From positions 1-64,000 of the forward strand of contig DINQ01000015.1 of assembly GCA_002426795.1 (NCBI GenBank): 64,000 nucleotides of DNA, in the 5' to 3' direction. The stretch is from Bacteroidales bacterium UBA5536 (GTDB lineage Bacteria > Bacteroidota > Bacteroidia > Bacteroidales > F082). Of this stretch, positions 1 through 7,406 are shown piece by piece; positions within the stretch are counted from its first letter, which is position 1, and every line of letters begins with the position of its first letter. The translations under genes were made by a program, and so were the position numbers. Under the pieces are notes generated by a model. It made no database searches, had not been told where the DNA came from, and was given only the letters and a program-made list of their open reading frames with translations.

Positions 1-262
1 CTTGTTCGCGGCGTGGCTTGTCGTCACCAGAATAGCCTCCGGATCGGGGTTTGCGGTCGCCTTCGCTGCGGTCATCGCGCGAGCGATAGGGCCTGTCGCC
101 TTGACGGTCGTCTCTTTTTTGATCGGGTTTGCGTCCGGATTTTTCCTTCCACTCTCCTTTATTCGGGCGACTTCTGTCGTCGGCCTTGCCTTCGTTTTTT
201 CTCAGCTTCTCGTCATCACGGCTGATGCGTGGTCTTTTACCTGACCGTTCGTTGGGGTTCAT
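1..262 (-). CDS. N-terminal part of a basic low-complexity protein, probably an rRNA pseudouridine synthase (partial)
   Basis: An open frame starts at an ATG at 262-260 and runs without a stop off the left edge, so only about 87 residues are seen. They are almost entirely Arg, Lys, Asp, Glu, Gly and Ser (for example NPNERSGKRPRISRDDEKLR), a disordered nucleic-acid-binding extension. Bacteroidetes RluB/RsuA-type 23S pseudouridine synthases often begin with such an extension before the S4 domain; that is the basis for the guess, because no catalytic domain lies inside the window. A helicase or another RNA-binding protein remains possible. A -7 element 20 nt upstream supports this start. Confidence 0.55.
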   Translation of the reverse strand, partial: MNPNERSGKRPRISRDDEKLRKNEGKADDRSRPNKGEWKEKSGRKPDQKRDDRQGDRPYRSRDDRSEGDRKPRSGGYSGDDKPRREQ

Positions 263-281
263 TCTCAATTATTTTGGGCGG

Positions 282-289
282 CAAAGGTA
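282..289 (-). promoter_or_regulatory. Bacteroidetes-type -7 promoter element
   Basis: On the minus strand this reads TACCTTTG, matching the phylum consensus TAnnTTTG. It lies 19 nt before the ATG at 262, which implies a leader of about a dozen bases. No convincing -33 TTG was identified because the upstream sequence is the repeat block. Confidence 0.5.
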
Positions 290-290
290 G

Positions 291-640
291 GGAAAAGTTG
301 GAAGTTGGGGGTTAGAAGTTAGAAGTTTGTTTGTGGAATGAACAGGAAAAGTTGGAAGTTGGGGGTTAGAAGTTAGAAGTTGTTTGTGGAATCAACTAAT
401 CGCTGTTTTATGGTTTTAACGTGGGAACAGGAAAAAGTTGGAAGTTGGGGGTTAGAAGTTAGAAGTTTGTTTGTGGAATGAACAGGAAAAAGTTGGAAGA
501 CCGAAGTCCGAAGACCGAAGTTTGTTCATGGAATCAACTAATCGCTGTTTTATGGTTTTAACGGGGGAACAGGGAAAAGTTGGAAGTTGGGGGTTAGAAG
601 TTAGAAGTTTGTTTATGGAATCAACTAATCGCTGGAAGAT
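291..640. repeat. Alternating tandem repeat array rich in GAAGTT
   Basis: Five copies of a core of about 45 bp, built from TTGGAAGTT, GGGGGTTAGAAGTT and AGAAGTTTG, begin near 293, 348, 433, 488 and 575. Copies 1 and 3 end in GAATGAACAGG. Copies 2 and 4 continue with a shared tail of about 30 bp (ATCAACTAATCGCTG, then TTTTATGGTTTTAACG). Copy 5 ends after the first part of that tail. The order is therefore short-long-short-long-short. Copy 4 has its middle replaced by GAAGACCGAAGTCC-type units. Open frames through it are low-complexity and shift with the repeats, so I call none as a gene. Confidence 0.85.
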
Positions 641-943
641 GCACGAAGCGAGTCAGCGCGAGGCGGGGCACAATAACCGATGCCGATGCCTGAGGCTCTC
701 GAAGGCGAGGCACTCGAAGGCGGAGGCAGAAGGTCTGAAAGTCGAAGGTCAGCGCGAGTCAGGGCAGTTGCGCGAGGAGGGGCGGATAACAGGCGTTTAC
801 TCAACGAAACGAGGATTAAAAGTCTTGAAGTTGGAAGACCCCGATGGCTGAGGCTCCCGAAGCCAAGGGAGTAGAAGCAGGAAGATGTTAGTCTTCGGAA
901 CAAGACAATTGCAGACTGCTCTTCAAGTGGTAGTTGGGACAAG
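641..943. repeat. Non-coding degenerate repeat stretch with two REP-like copies
   Basis: This continues the gene-free region. Two copies of a 28-bp element lie at 683-710 and 841-868, matching at 24 of 28 positions and centred on CTGAGGCTCtCGAAGgC. They resemble the GGCTGAGCCTGTCGAAGCC-type palindromes scattered in many Bacteroidetes genomes. Shorter GAAG-rich fragments and two AGCGCGAGTCAG-like blocks also repeat. I see no credible gene; frames on either strand are Arg/Ser/Leu-rich repeat translations. Confidence 0.5.
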
Positions 944-2413
944 TTATTGGTTGGAGGTTGTCGCGAGGGGGTTTTTGCGTTCGAAATAGAAGGCGGAACC
1001 GGCGAAGAGTGTAAAAAGCAGGGTATTTAGTGCCAGACGGCCATAGACAGGCAGTTCAGCTGTTTGCAATGCCACCACATAAATGAGCATGGCTGCCACA
1101 AAATACAACAACAGCCGCCCCAGCTGATAGGGTATCGGGAAGATGCGTTGGCCCCACCAGAACGAAACGGCCATCATCACAGCATAACAGCTGAAACGCG
1201 CCCAGGCTGCGCCCACATATCCCATCAGTGGAATCAACAGGATATTGAGCCCGATGGTGATGGCAGCACCCAAAATGGAAATGAGGGCGCCGTTGGAGGT
1301 ACGGTCGGTGAGCTTGTACCAGACTGACAGGTTGAAGAAGATTCCATAAAAGAGGTTCGCCATCAGGATGATGGGCACAATGAATATTCCCTCGCGGAAG
1401 CTCTTCCCAATGAAATACTGAAAGAGGTCGAGATACAACATCACGAGCAGGAATATCAGTAGTCCGGTCACCACGAAATAGTTCATCACACGGGCAAATA
1501 GTGAAGGCGCATCTTTCTTCTCGGCTTCCGCAAAAAAGAAGGGTTCGGCTGCATATCTGAACATCTGTATGAAAAGTGTCATGAGCACGCCCAACTTGAA
1601 GTTGGCCCCGTATATACCCAGTTCAGCCATGGCCGTAGCCTGATCGGGCAGCAAGTATTTGAGCAGGATCTTGTCGATGACCTCGTTGACCATTCCTGCA
1701 AGTCCGACCACCAAAACCGGCAGCGCATAGTTCAGCATGGGACGCACCAGCTTTTTGTCGATCTCCCATCGGTATTGCCGCATCTGAGGCAACAACATCA
1801 GCAGGCTGAGCAGGCTGGCGACAAAATTGGCGATGAAGACCCAGATTAACAATCCTTCGTTGTGCCCAAAAAGGGTATCAGAGATGGCTATGCTCACTTT
1901 TGGAATGGCCAGGATAAAAATCAGGTTGAGACCAATATTGACGGCTACGTTCCAGAGCTTGATGGTGGCGAAGCGCCGTGCCTTGTTTTGCTTGCGCAAC
2001 AGGGCAAAAGGAATAGCCGTTAAGGCATCAAGGGCAACAATAAGCCCGATAAAAATGACATATTCCGGGTTGCCCGAATAGCGGATGGCCGCGGCCATGG
2101 GTTGGTAGAATAAGAGCAACAACAATAAAAATACGCTGCTCGAAAGCAGGATGGCGCTGAAGGCATTGTTGAATACTTTGATGCTGTCGTTCTTTTGGGC
2201 ATAACGGAAGAAAGCGGTTTCCATGCCATAGGTAAGCAGCACCAGCAAAAAGGCAACGTAAGCGTAGAGTTCTGTGATCTGTCCGTAAATGTCCTCGGCA
2301 AAAACGCGTGTATAGAGTGGCACCAGGAAATAGTTGAGCAGGCGTGGGATGATGGTTCCCATGCCATAAACGGCCGTTTGGCCGGCCAGACTCTTGATCG
2401 GGTTGTGTGCCAT
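944..2413 (-). CDS. Polysaccharide/oligosaccharide flippase (Wzx/MATE-like)
   Basis: About 489 residues of almost continuous membrane helices with short loops, the pattern of Wzx-type flippases in the MOP superfamily. These move lipid-linked sugar repeat units across the inner membrane for capsule or O-antigen assembly. The N-terminus (NPIKSLAGQTAVYGMGTIIPRL, then LVPLYTRVF) is the usual start of this family. The frame is open upstream to 2542, but I start it at 2413. A complete promoter (TTG, 19 nt, TACCTTTG) lies just upstream and the extension overlaps the terminator of the neighbouring gene. An in-frame ATG at 2419 is the alternative. No sugar-synthesis genes adjoin it, so its substrate is unknown. 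Confidence 0.85.
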   Translation of the reverse strand: MAHNPIKSLAGQTAVYGMGTIIPRLLNYFLVPLYTRVFAEDIYGQITELYAYVAFLLVLLTYGMETAFFRYAQKNDSIKVFNNAFSAILLSSSVFLLLLLLFYQPMAAAIRYSGNPEYVIFIGLIVALDALTAIPFALLRKQNKARRFATIKLWNVAVNIGLNLIFILAIPKVSIAISDTLFGHNEGLLIWVFIANFVASLLSLLMLLPQMRQYRWEIDKKLVRPMLNYALPVLVVGLAGMVNEVIDKILLKYLLPDQATAMAELGIYGANFKLGVLMTLFIQMFRYAAEPFFFAEAEKKDAPSLFARVMNYFVVTGLLIFLLVMLYLDLFQYFIGKSFREGIFIVPIILMANLFYGIFFNLSVWYKLTDRTSNGALISILGAAITIGLNILLIPLMGYVGAAWARFSCYAVMMAVSFWWGQRIFPIPYQLGRLLLYFVAAMLIYVVALQTAELPVYGRLALNTLLFTLFAGSAFYFERKNPLATTSNQ

Positions 2414-2421
2414 ATGCATGG

Positions 2422-2451
2422 CAAAGGTAGCGCATCTGGTGAATCGTGCAA
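2422..2451 (-). promoter_or_regulatory. Promoter of the flippase gene (-33/-7)
   Basis: Minus strand: TTG at 2451-2449, a 19-nt spacer, then TACCTTTG at 2429-2422, a full match to the Bacteroidetes housekeeping promoter. The -7 element ends 8 nt before the ATG at 2413, so the mRNA would be nearly leaderless. This is the evidence that decides the start codon. Confidence 0.75.
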
Positions 2452-2504
2452 GGGGTTGATGGAGAAGTTGGTGCTGAGGATGATGATGGTTGTTTTTTCT
2501 GCCA

Positions 2505-2543
2505 ACAAAAAAATGGCTGACTACAGTGTTGCAGCCAGCCATT
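2505..2543 (-). terminator. Intrinsic terminator of the PKD-repeat gene
   Basis: A perfect 9-bp stem (AAATGGCTG at 2511-2519 with CAGCCATTT at 2535-2543) is followed, in the minus direction, by a run of T's. It lies 30 nt beyond the stop of the gene at 2572-5307. Confidence 0.8.
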
Positions 2544-2571
2544 TGGGTTCAATCCGGAAGATGTTGATCTG

Positions 2572-5307
2572 TTATTTGATGAATTTGTGGTAGCTGTGTT
2601 GTTGGTTTGCGTCGGTTAACTGCAGGATATACAGACCCTTCGGCAATTGGCTGACATCAATGCGCAGTTCATTGTCGCTGCTGCGCAGCGGGCTGTTGTT
2701 GCCTGCCTGCAGGCGTCCGTCCACACCAACAATCTGCCAGGTGATTTGGGTTTCTGCTTTGGGTTTGAGCGGAATACGAAGCTCATCGCGCACCGGGTTG
2801 GGATACAGTGTCCCTGCTTCAAACAACATTTCTGGTTTATTGATGCCGGTGATGCTGTTGCCATTGAAGGTCATGTTCACCTGGGCCGTGGCGTTTTCGC
2901 CTGTGAGATCGATGCGCATGCGCTGAGCCGATACGCCACTCAACTCAGGATAGATAAAGTAAATGCCCTGAGCCAGGTTCGCGAAGCTGAAAGTGCCATC
3001 GGCATTCACTTCGGTGAAGCCAAGGCTCTCGTTGGCCTCGTTGTACAAAAGCACTTTGATCTTGTCCATGAAGCCATCGCGTACCGCGTTGTTGCTGATG
3101 GTGCCATTGATGCTGTTGTTGCCCCAGGCCATTGCTGCTGCCGTTGCAACCAGGTTGATGTTGTAGGGATTAGCAGGCTCACCCAGACTGATGACCGTGG
3201 CCTCTTCCCAGTTGAGCACATCGCCATAATAGGTTGGCATATAGCCATCGAAATTCATGCTGATGGCATACAACAGGAAGTTGCCCTGGGGCACATACGG
3301 AAACACATAGATACCGGATGAGTCGGTTAAGGCGACATCGAAGAAAGGCATGTAGTTGCCAATCGTGTCGACGCTGAAGAGCAACACCAATCCCTGAGTG
3401 ACAGGCAAATTGCCTTCGAAAACCTGTCCGTACAATTGTTGGTAAATGATGCTGTCGCCCACCACAATCATCTGCGAGGATACCGCGCTGCATTGGTTAT
3501 CGTCGGAGGTAAAGAGGTTCACGTAATAGATTCCCGGGTTTTCGTAGGTGTGCGAGACCTGTTGTCCGTCGGCCATGCTGCCGTCGCCAAACTCCCACAA
3601 ATAGGCAGCAGGAATGTCTGTGGAGTGATATCCATTGAAAAGCACTGAATTGCCGGCTTCCTGATAGGTGAAATAATTGTAACAGGAGGCATTGTCTCCG
3701 ACCATCACCTGCTCGCACCAGCTGCTTTGACAGTCGTTGCCTGCAATAGTCAGACAAACCTGATAAGTGCCTGTTTCGGTAAAGACATGCACCGGGTTCT
3801 GTTCGTTGGATGCTGTGCCATCGCCAAAATCCCACATCCAGCTGTTGATTCCATTGCCGTAAGAAAGGTCGAGAAACTCATATGTTAATTCGTTCGTGTT
3901 TGATGCCGGATAATACACAAACTGTGCGATACAGCCGGCTGTGTCGGCCGAAATCACAACCGGTTCGCAATAAGTTGAGGTGCAGTTGTTTTGGTCGCCC
4001 GATTGAATGGTCAGGCACACATTGTAAACACCAGGCCCGCCAAAGGTATAAACCGGGAATTGTTCAGATGAGACAGAGCCATCGCCAAAATCCCAGCTCC
4101 AGCTTGTCGGGTTGCCGATGCTGGTATCCCAGAATTGCATGGTCAACGGATTGGGATACAGGCTGTCGTTTTCAGGTACCGGAAAATAGGTAAACATGGC
4201 CTGGCAACCCGGTTGTTCATTACCAACGACTACCGGCTGGCAAATCACATCGTAGCAGGTTGAATCGTTCGACATGACGGTGAGGCAAACATTGTAAACG
4301 CCTTGCTGGCTATAGGTATGAACAGGATTTGGGTCGTAAGCGACGGAATTGTCACCAAAATCCCACATAAACAGTGTTGCGCTGCCCGTTGCCTGCTCTG
4401 TAAACACCACCTGCAGCGGCAGATTGGGGTCAATGATATATGAAAAGTCAGCTATGCAGCTGCTGCTGTCGCCAAGCATTATCAGGGCGGAGGAGGTACT
4501 GGTGCAGCCAATCAGGCTGTCGATGATGGTGAGCGTCACCTCATACATTCCGGTTGTCGCGTAGGTATGCGATGGGTTTGTTTCGGTTGAAGCCTGACCG
4601 TCGCCAAAATCCCAGATCGATAAAAATTCGCCACCTTCGGATAAATTGATGAAATCGACTGTCAGGTTGCCTGTTTCAACAAAACCAAACATTGCCAAAC
4701 AGGCCGGCGGCACGTCACCACCAACCATAACCGGCAAACACAATATGTCCGAACAGCTGGAATCGGCTGAAGCAATGGTCAGACAGACATCATAAACGCC
4801 TTGCTGCGCATAGGTGTGCACCGGATTGGGCTCATTGGAACCCGATCCATCACCAAACTGCCAGTCAAAACTCAAATCATTTCCGGAAGAAAAATTGTTG
4901 AATGCCACGGCATAACCCTCGAGCAGTTGATAGTCGAACATTGCCTGGCAATCGCCCCCTCCCCCATTCTGACAAATCACAAAATCCTGTGTGATGGTTG
5001 TGTTGTTGGGGCCAAAGGGATGCGTGTAAACAATAGAATCGCCGCAGGCATAGGTTGAAATCAGGACAAAGCCTTCGGGAATGTTGTTTTCGATGGTCAG
5101 TGCATATATGCCTGCCTCATTGGTATACGTAACAATGGTGCTTGTGCTGACAGAATCTGCACCAAGCTGCACAACAACCATCTGTCCAGGAACCGGAGGG
5201 CCTTGTGGAAAATCGAGGGCAACCATGCCCGAAACTGAGAGTTGCAATTGCGCAAAACTGCCAAGCGACAGCAGCAGGAAGAGAAGAAGTGATAGCTGTT
5301 TTTTCAT
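2572..5307 (-). CDS. Secreted protein with six PKD repeats and a T9SS sorting domain
   Basis: 911 residues. A signal peptide (MKKQLSLLLFLLLSLGSFAQ) is followed by a carboxypeptidase-regulatory-like beta domain (about 25-115). Next come six PKD repeats (about 120-620), each with the W-x-F-GD motif followed by HTY and GxY-x-V-CLT (for example FDWQFGDGSGSNEPNPVHTY). A second regulatory-like segment leads to a C-terminal type A sorting domain (YPNPVRDELRI ... LPKGLYILQL). PKD proteins of this kind are exported and usually bound to the cell surface as adhesins or binding modules; no catalytic domain is visible. Five repeats carry paired cysteines after CLT, possibly disulfides. A 13-bp element shared with the upstream sigma operon precedes the start, suggesting shared control. 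Confidence 0.9.
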   Translation of the reverse strand: MKKQLSLLLFLLLSLGSFAQLQLSVSGMVALDFPQGPPVPGQMVVVQLGADSVSTSTIVTYTNEAGIYALTIENNIPEGFVLISTYACGDSIVYTHPFGPNNTTITQDFVICQNGGGGDCQAMFDYQLLEGYAVAFNNFSSGNDLSFDWQFGDGSGSNEPNPVHTYAQQGVYDVCLTIASADSSCSDILCLPVMVGGDVPPACLAMFGFVETGNLTVDFINLSEGGEFLSIWDFGDGQASTETNPSHTYATTGMYEVTLTIIDSLIGCTSTSSALIMLGDSSSCIADFSYIIDPNLPLQVVFTEQATGSATLFMWDFGDNSVAYDPNPVHTYSQQGVYNVCLTVMSNDSTCYDVICQPVVVGNEQPGCQAMFTYFPVPENDSLYPNPLTMQFWDTSIGNPTSWSWDFGDGSVSSEQFPVYTFGGPGVYNVCLTIQSGDQNNCTSTYCEPVVISADTAGCIAQFVYYPASNTNELTYEFLDLSYGNGINSWMWDFGDGTASNEQNPVHVFTETGTYQVCLTIAGNDCQSSWCEQVMVGDNASCYNYFTYQEAGNSVLFNGYHSTDIPAAYLWEFGDGSMADGQQVSHTYENPGIYYVNLFTSDDNQCSAVSSQMIVVGDSIIYQQLYGQVFEGNLPVTQGLVLLFSVDTIGNYMPFFDVALTDSSGIYVFPYVPQGNFLLYAISMNFDGYMPTYYGDVLNWEEATVISLGEPANPYNINLVATAAAMAWGNNSINGTISNNAVRDGFMDKIKVLLYNEANESLGFTEVNADGTFSFANLAQGIYFIYPELSGVSAQRMRIDLTGENATAQVNMTFNGNSITGINKPEMLFEAGTLYPNPVRDELRIPLKPKAETQITWQIVGVDGRLQAGNNSPLRSSDNELRIDVSQLPKGLYILQLTDANQQHSYHKFIK

Positions 5308-5362
5308 GTCGTAAATTTTATGTCGTTAATTATCGTTTTGCTTTAATAATTCATTTTCTGAA

Positions 5363-5375
5363 AAAGGTTGCCTGA
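5363..5375 (-). promoter_or_regulatory. Candidate ECF promoter -35 element before the PKD gene
   Basis: Minus strand TCAGGCAACCTTT, identical over 13 bases to the element at 7367-7355 in front of the sigma gene. AACCTTT resembles the -35 of ECF sigma promoters. At the same 13-nt offset both sites continue with TTA(T/A)T. It lies 55 nt before the start codon, in the 70-nt gap between the two genes. Confidence 0.45.
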
Positions 5376-5377
5376 AT

Positions 5378-6748
5378 TTATCTCACGAAACCAACCGCCA
5401 GCCTCAGACTCAGGCTCCAGGGGGCCTTTTGGATATTGGGTGTTTCGTACACAGAGTTAAAATAGTAGACGCCTCCGGGTTCAATTTCAAAGATCAGTTT
5501 TTTTGTTTGAACAGCAAAACTGAAGCCAGCGGCAATTTGCCAGTTGGTTTTGATGCGGTCGGGTGTTATCTGGTTGATCTGGATGAGCTTGTTGCGGCCA
5601 ATATCAGGCAGATAAGTGAGTTTTTTGGTGTTGACAAGTACGGCCAGTCGGGGGCCAGCGCGCAAACCCATCCGCCAGTTGTTGTTCCTTACAAAGTCGT
5701 AACCCAGCATCATCGGCACGAGTAAGTACACATGCTGTTTGTAAATTTTGGCATAGGTGGTTTGAACCGCGTCGTCGTAGGCCTCAGCCTGAGAAGTGTA
5801 AACCGTGGGCACCAGGTTGTATTGCTGCTGATCCCAGGCAAAAGTCACCGAATCGAGCTTGCGAAAACTTCCAAGGTACTCGTTGTATTCGGTCGCATAT
5901 TCGTAATGGCCTTTGCTCAATGACAAGGCCAAACCAACACGCAGGCTGTATTTGTCGTTGAAGAAACGTCTGGCATAATCCACTCCCACATTGTGGATCA
6001 ATTTATTGTTTTCGATGATGTTATAAATCATTTCCGGCCTGTAATACACATACCATTCGTTGCCCTTTTTGTAAGAAACACGATGCGGTATGGGGTCATT
6101 TTCCTGAGGCAGCTTCTCCCCTGCGTCCTCCCCCGGGCTCTCCCCTACCGCAATGGTCGTGTCACTGGTCATGACATCCTCATTTTCAACTTCTCGTTGG
6201 GATTTTTGATCTAAGTCCAGGGACAGTGTTGGGGCTGTGTCATTCGGCAAGTAGGTTGGTTGAAATAGCAGATTCTCCTCAGGCTGGGAGGTTGCAGGCT
6301 CAGATTCCGGTTGATTTTCAGTTGAAGCTTGATGCACAAGGTGTTTATCCATGCTGGCCACAACAGAATTGGTTGAAGTTGCTTTTTCAGCTGCCACGGC
6401 AGCGTCAGGTGTAAAATGATTCAGTGTCGCACTTTGGGAGCTTTCATTATGGTTACTTGCAGGAGGAATAGAATCTGTATTGAGTAATGATAGGATTTCT
6501 GTATTATCAGGCTGAGGCAGGAATTCAGCCGAAGGTTGACGCAGAAAAATGAAGACTGCGGCCAGGATCAACAGGAAAAGCAGTACAATCATGCCGGTTT
6601 TTAATCCGGAAAAGTTCGTTTTTGGGCTGGCTGCCTTTCCTGCACCGGCAGCTGCCTCCAAAAATGCCTCACGCCCTTTCCTGCCGGGTGTTGGCTGATA
6701 TCCGCGGAGCGACTCGCGCAACCATTTATCTGTTTTTTGCTTATCCAT
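5378..6748 (-). CDS. Putative dual-membrane-spanning anti-sigma factor with C-terminal barrel
   Basis: 456 residues with no cleavable signal peptide. A cytoplasmic head of about 50 residues (MDKQKTDKWLRESLRGYQPT) precedes one transmembrane helix at about 51-69 (MIVLLFLLILAAVFIFL). A polar, low-complexity linker rich in Ser, Thr, Asn, Glu and Pro (about 70-225) is followed by an outer-membrane porin-like beta domain (about 228-456) ending in LRLAVGFVR, with the aromatic/hydrophobic alternation of barrels. The gene overlaps the stop of the sigma gene by 8 bp, so the two are translationally coupled. Such a protein could hold sigma in the cytoplasm while its barrel senses the outer membrane, like the Dma anti-sigma factors reported in Bacteroides thetaiotaomicron. 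The anti-sigma role is inferred from architecture and coupling. Confidence 0.65.
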   Translation of the reverse strand: MDKQKTDKWLRESLRGYQPTPGRKGREAFLEAAAGAGKAASPKTNFSGLKTGMIVLLFLLILAAVFIFLRQPSAEFLPQPDNTEILSLLNTDSIPPASNHNESSQSATLNHFTPDAAVAAEKATSTNSVVASMDKHLVHQASTENQPESEPATSQPEENLLFQPTYLPNDTAPTLSLDLDQKSQREVENEDVMTSDTTIAVGESPGEDAGEKLPQENDPIPHRVSYKKGNEWYVYYRPEMIYNIIENNKLIHNVGVDYARRFFNDKYSLRVGLALSLSKGHYEYATEYNEYLGSFRKLDSVTFAWDQQQYNLVPTVYTSQAEAYDDAVQTTYAKIYKQHVYLLVPMMLGYDFVRNNNWRMGLRAGPRLAVLVNTKKLTYLPDIGRNKLIQINQITPDRIKTNWQIAAGFSFAVQTKKLIFEIEPGGVYYFNSVYETPNIQKAPWSLSLRLAVGFVR

Positions 6749-7322
6749 TTTGTTCCTTTTGTAGTTCTACTTGCTCTTGAGCGGCCTTACGTCGCAGAAA
6801 AGCTCTTGCTTTTGACAATTGCGATTTGGAAGTGTTTTCGCTGATGCCAAGCGTTTCGGCGATCTGTCTGTGCGAATACTCCTCAAATACATAGAGGTTG
6901 AGCACCGTTCGGTAACCTGAGGGAAGTTGCTGCAGCCATTCGATCAGCATTTCCGGTTCGGGACGGAATTCGGGCTCATCCTCTTCTTCCTCTTCTGGTA
7001 ACACGAACTGAAATTCGCTGCCATTGCTGAAAAGCTGTTTCGATTTGGCCTTTTCGCGCAAATGCAGCAAAGCGGTATTGACGACAATTTTCCTGACCCA
7101 GGCTTCGAACCTGCCTGGTCCGTTGTAATCGAAATCAGCCAGGGCGTTCAGCATCTTCATCAAGGCATTCTGCAGCACATCTTCAGCCTCTTCAACCGAA
7201 CCGGCATAGCGCATGCTGACGGCCAGCAAAGCCGGAGCCGAGTGGTCGTACCACTCTTCCAGCGCCTGACGATCACCTTTTTTCAGACGCTCAATAAATG
7301 CTGATCCGATCGGTTGTTGCAT
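6741..7322 (-). CDS. ECF RNA polymerase sigma factor
   Basis: 193 residues, the usual ECF size. Region 2 is seen at about 20-90 (AEDVLQNALMKMLNALADFD, then FEAWVRKIVVNTALLHLR). Region 4 is at about 125-180 (LPSGYRTVLNLYVFEEYSHRQIAETLGIS, then SKSQLSKARAFLRR, the helix-turn-helix that reads the -35). An acidic insert (EEEEEDEPEF) separates them. It directs RNA polymerase to an alternative promoter set. It overlaps the start of the barrel/anti-sigma gene, so the pair is one transcript. The 13-bp element just upstream recurs before the PKD gene, consistent with autoregulation plus at least one target. Confidence 0.9.
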   Translation of the reverse strand: MQQPIGSAFIERLKKGDRQALEEWYDHSAPALLAVSMRYAGSVEEAEDVLQNALMKMLNALADFDYNGPGRFEAWVRKIVVNTALLHLREKAKSKQLFSNGSEFQFVLPEEEEEDEPEFRPEPEMLIEWLQQLPSGYRTVLNLYVFEEYSHRQIAETLGISENTSKSQLSKARAFLRRKAAQEQVELQKEQNG

Positions 7323-7349
7323 GATGCGTTTGCCAAATTAACACCAAAA

Positions 7350-7367
7350 CAGGCAAAGGTTGCCTGA
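7350..7367 (-). promoter_or_regulatory. Candidate autoregulatory ECF promoter of the sigma gene, overlapping a small hairpin
   Basis: Minus strand TCAGGCAACCTTT (7367-7355) is the same 13-mer as before the PKD gene. It partly overlaps a 7-bp inverted repeat (CAGGCAA, AGG, TTGCCTG at 7350-7366). The distance to the ATG (32 nt) would place transcription within a few bases of the start codon. Confidence 0.45.
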
Positions 7368-7406
7368 GTCTTGATAAAAAAACAGCTCAATCAAAAAATA
7401 TTCAGG

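Noticed and set aside
2..244. An 80-codon hydrophobic plus-strand frame at the left edge
   Set aside because: It is the antisense of the Arg/Asp-rich minus-strand gene, whose GC-rich codons read as Ala/Val/Phe in reverse.
291..640. Tandem array considered as a CRISPR array
   Set aside because: There are no unique spacers of constant length between the repeats, the units themselves carry tandem GAAGTT blocks, and no cas gene is present.
471..942. Open frames of 126 and 105 codons on opposite strands
   Set aside because: They run through the tandem repeats, their composition follows the repeat unit, and they resemble no protein family.
2414..2542. N-terminal extension of the flippase (43 residues rich in His and Gln)
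   Set aside because: It overlaps the terminator of the upstream gene and the promoter at 2422-2451, and lacks family similarity; the start at 2413 fits better.
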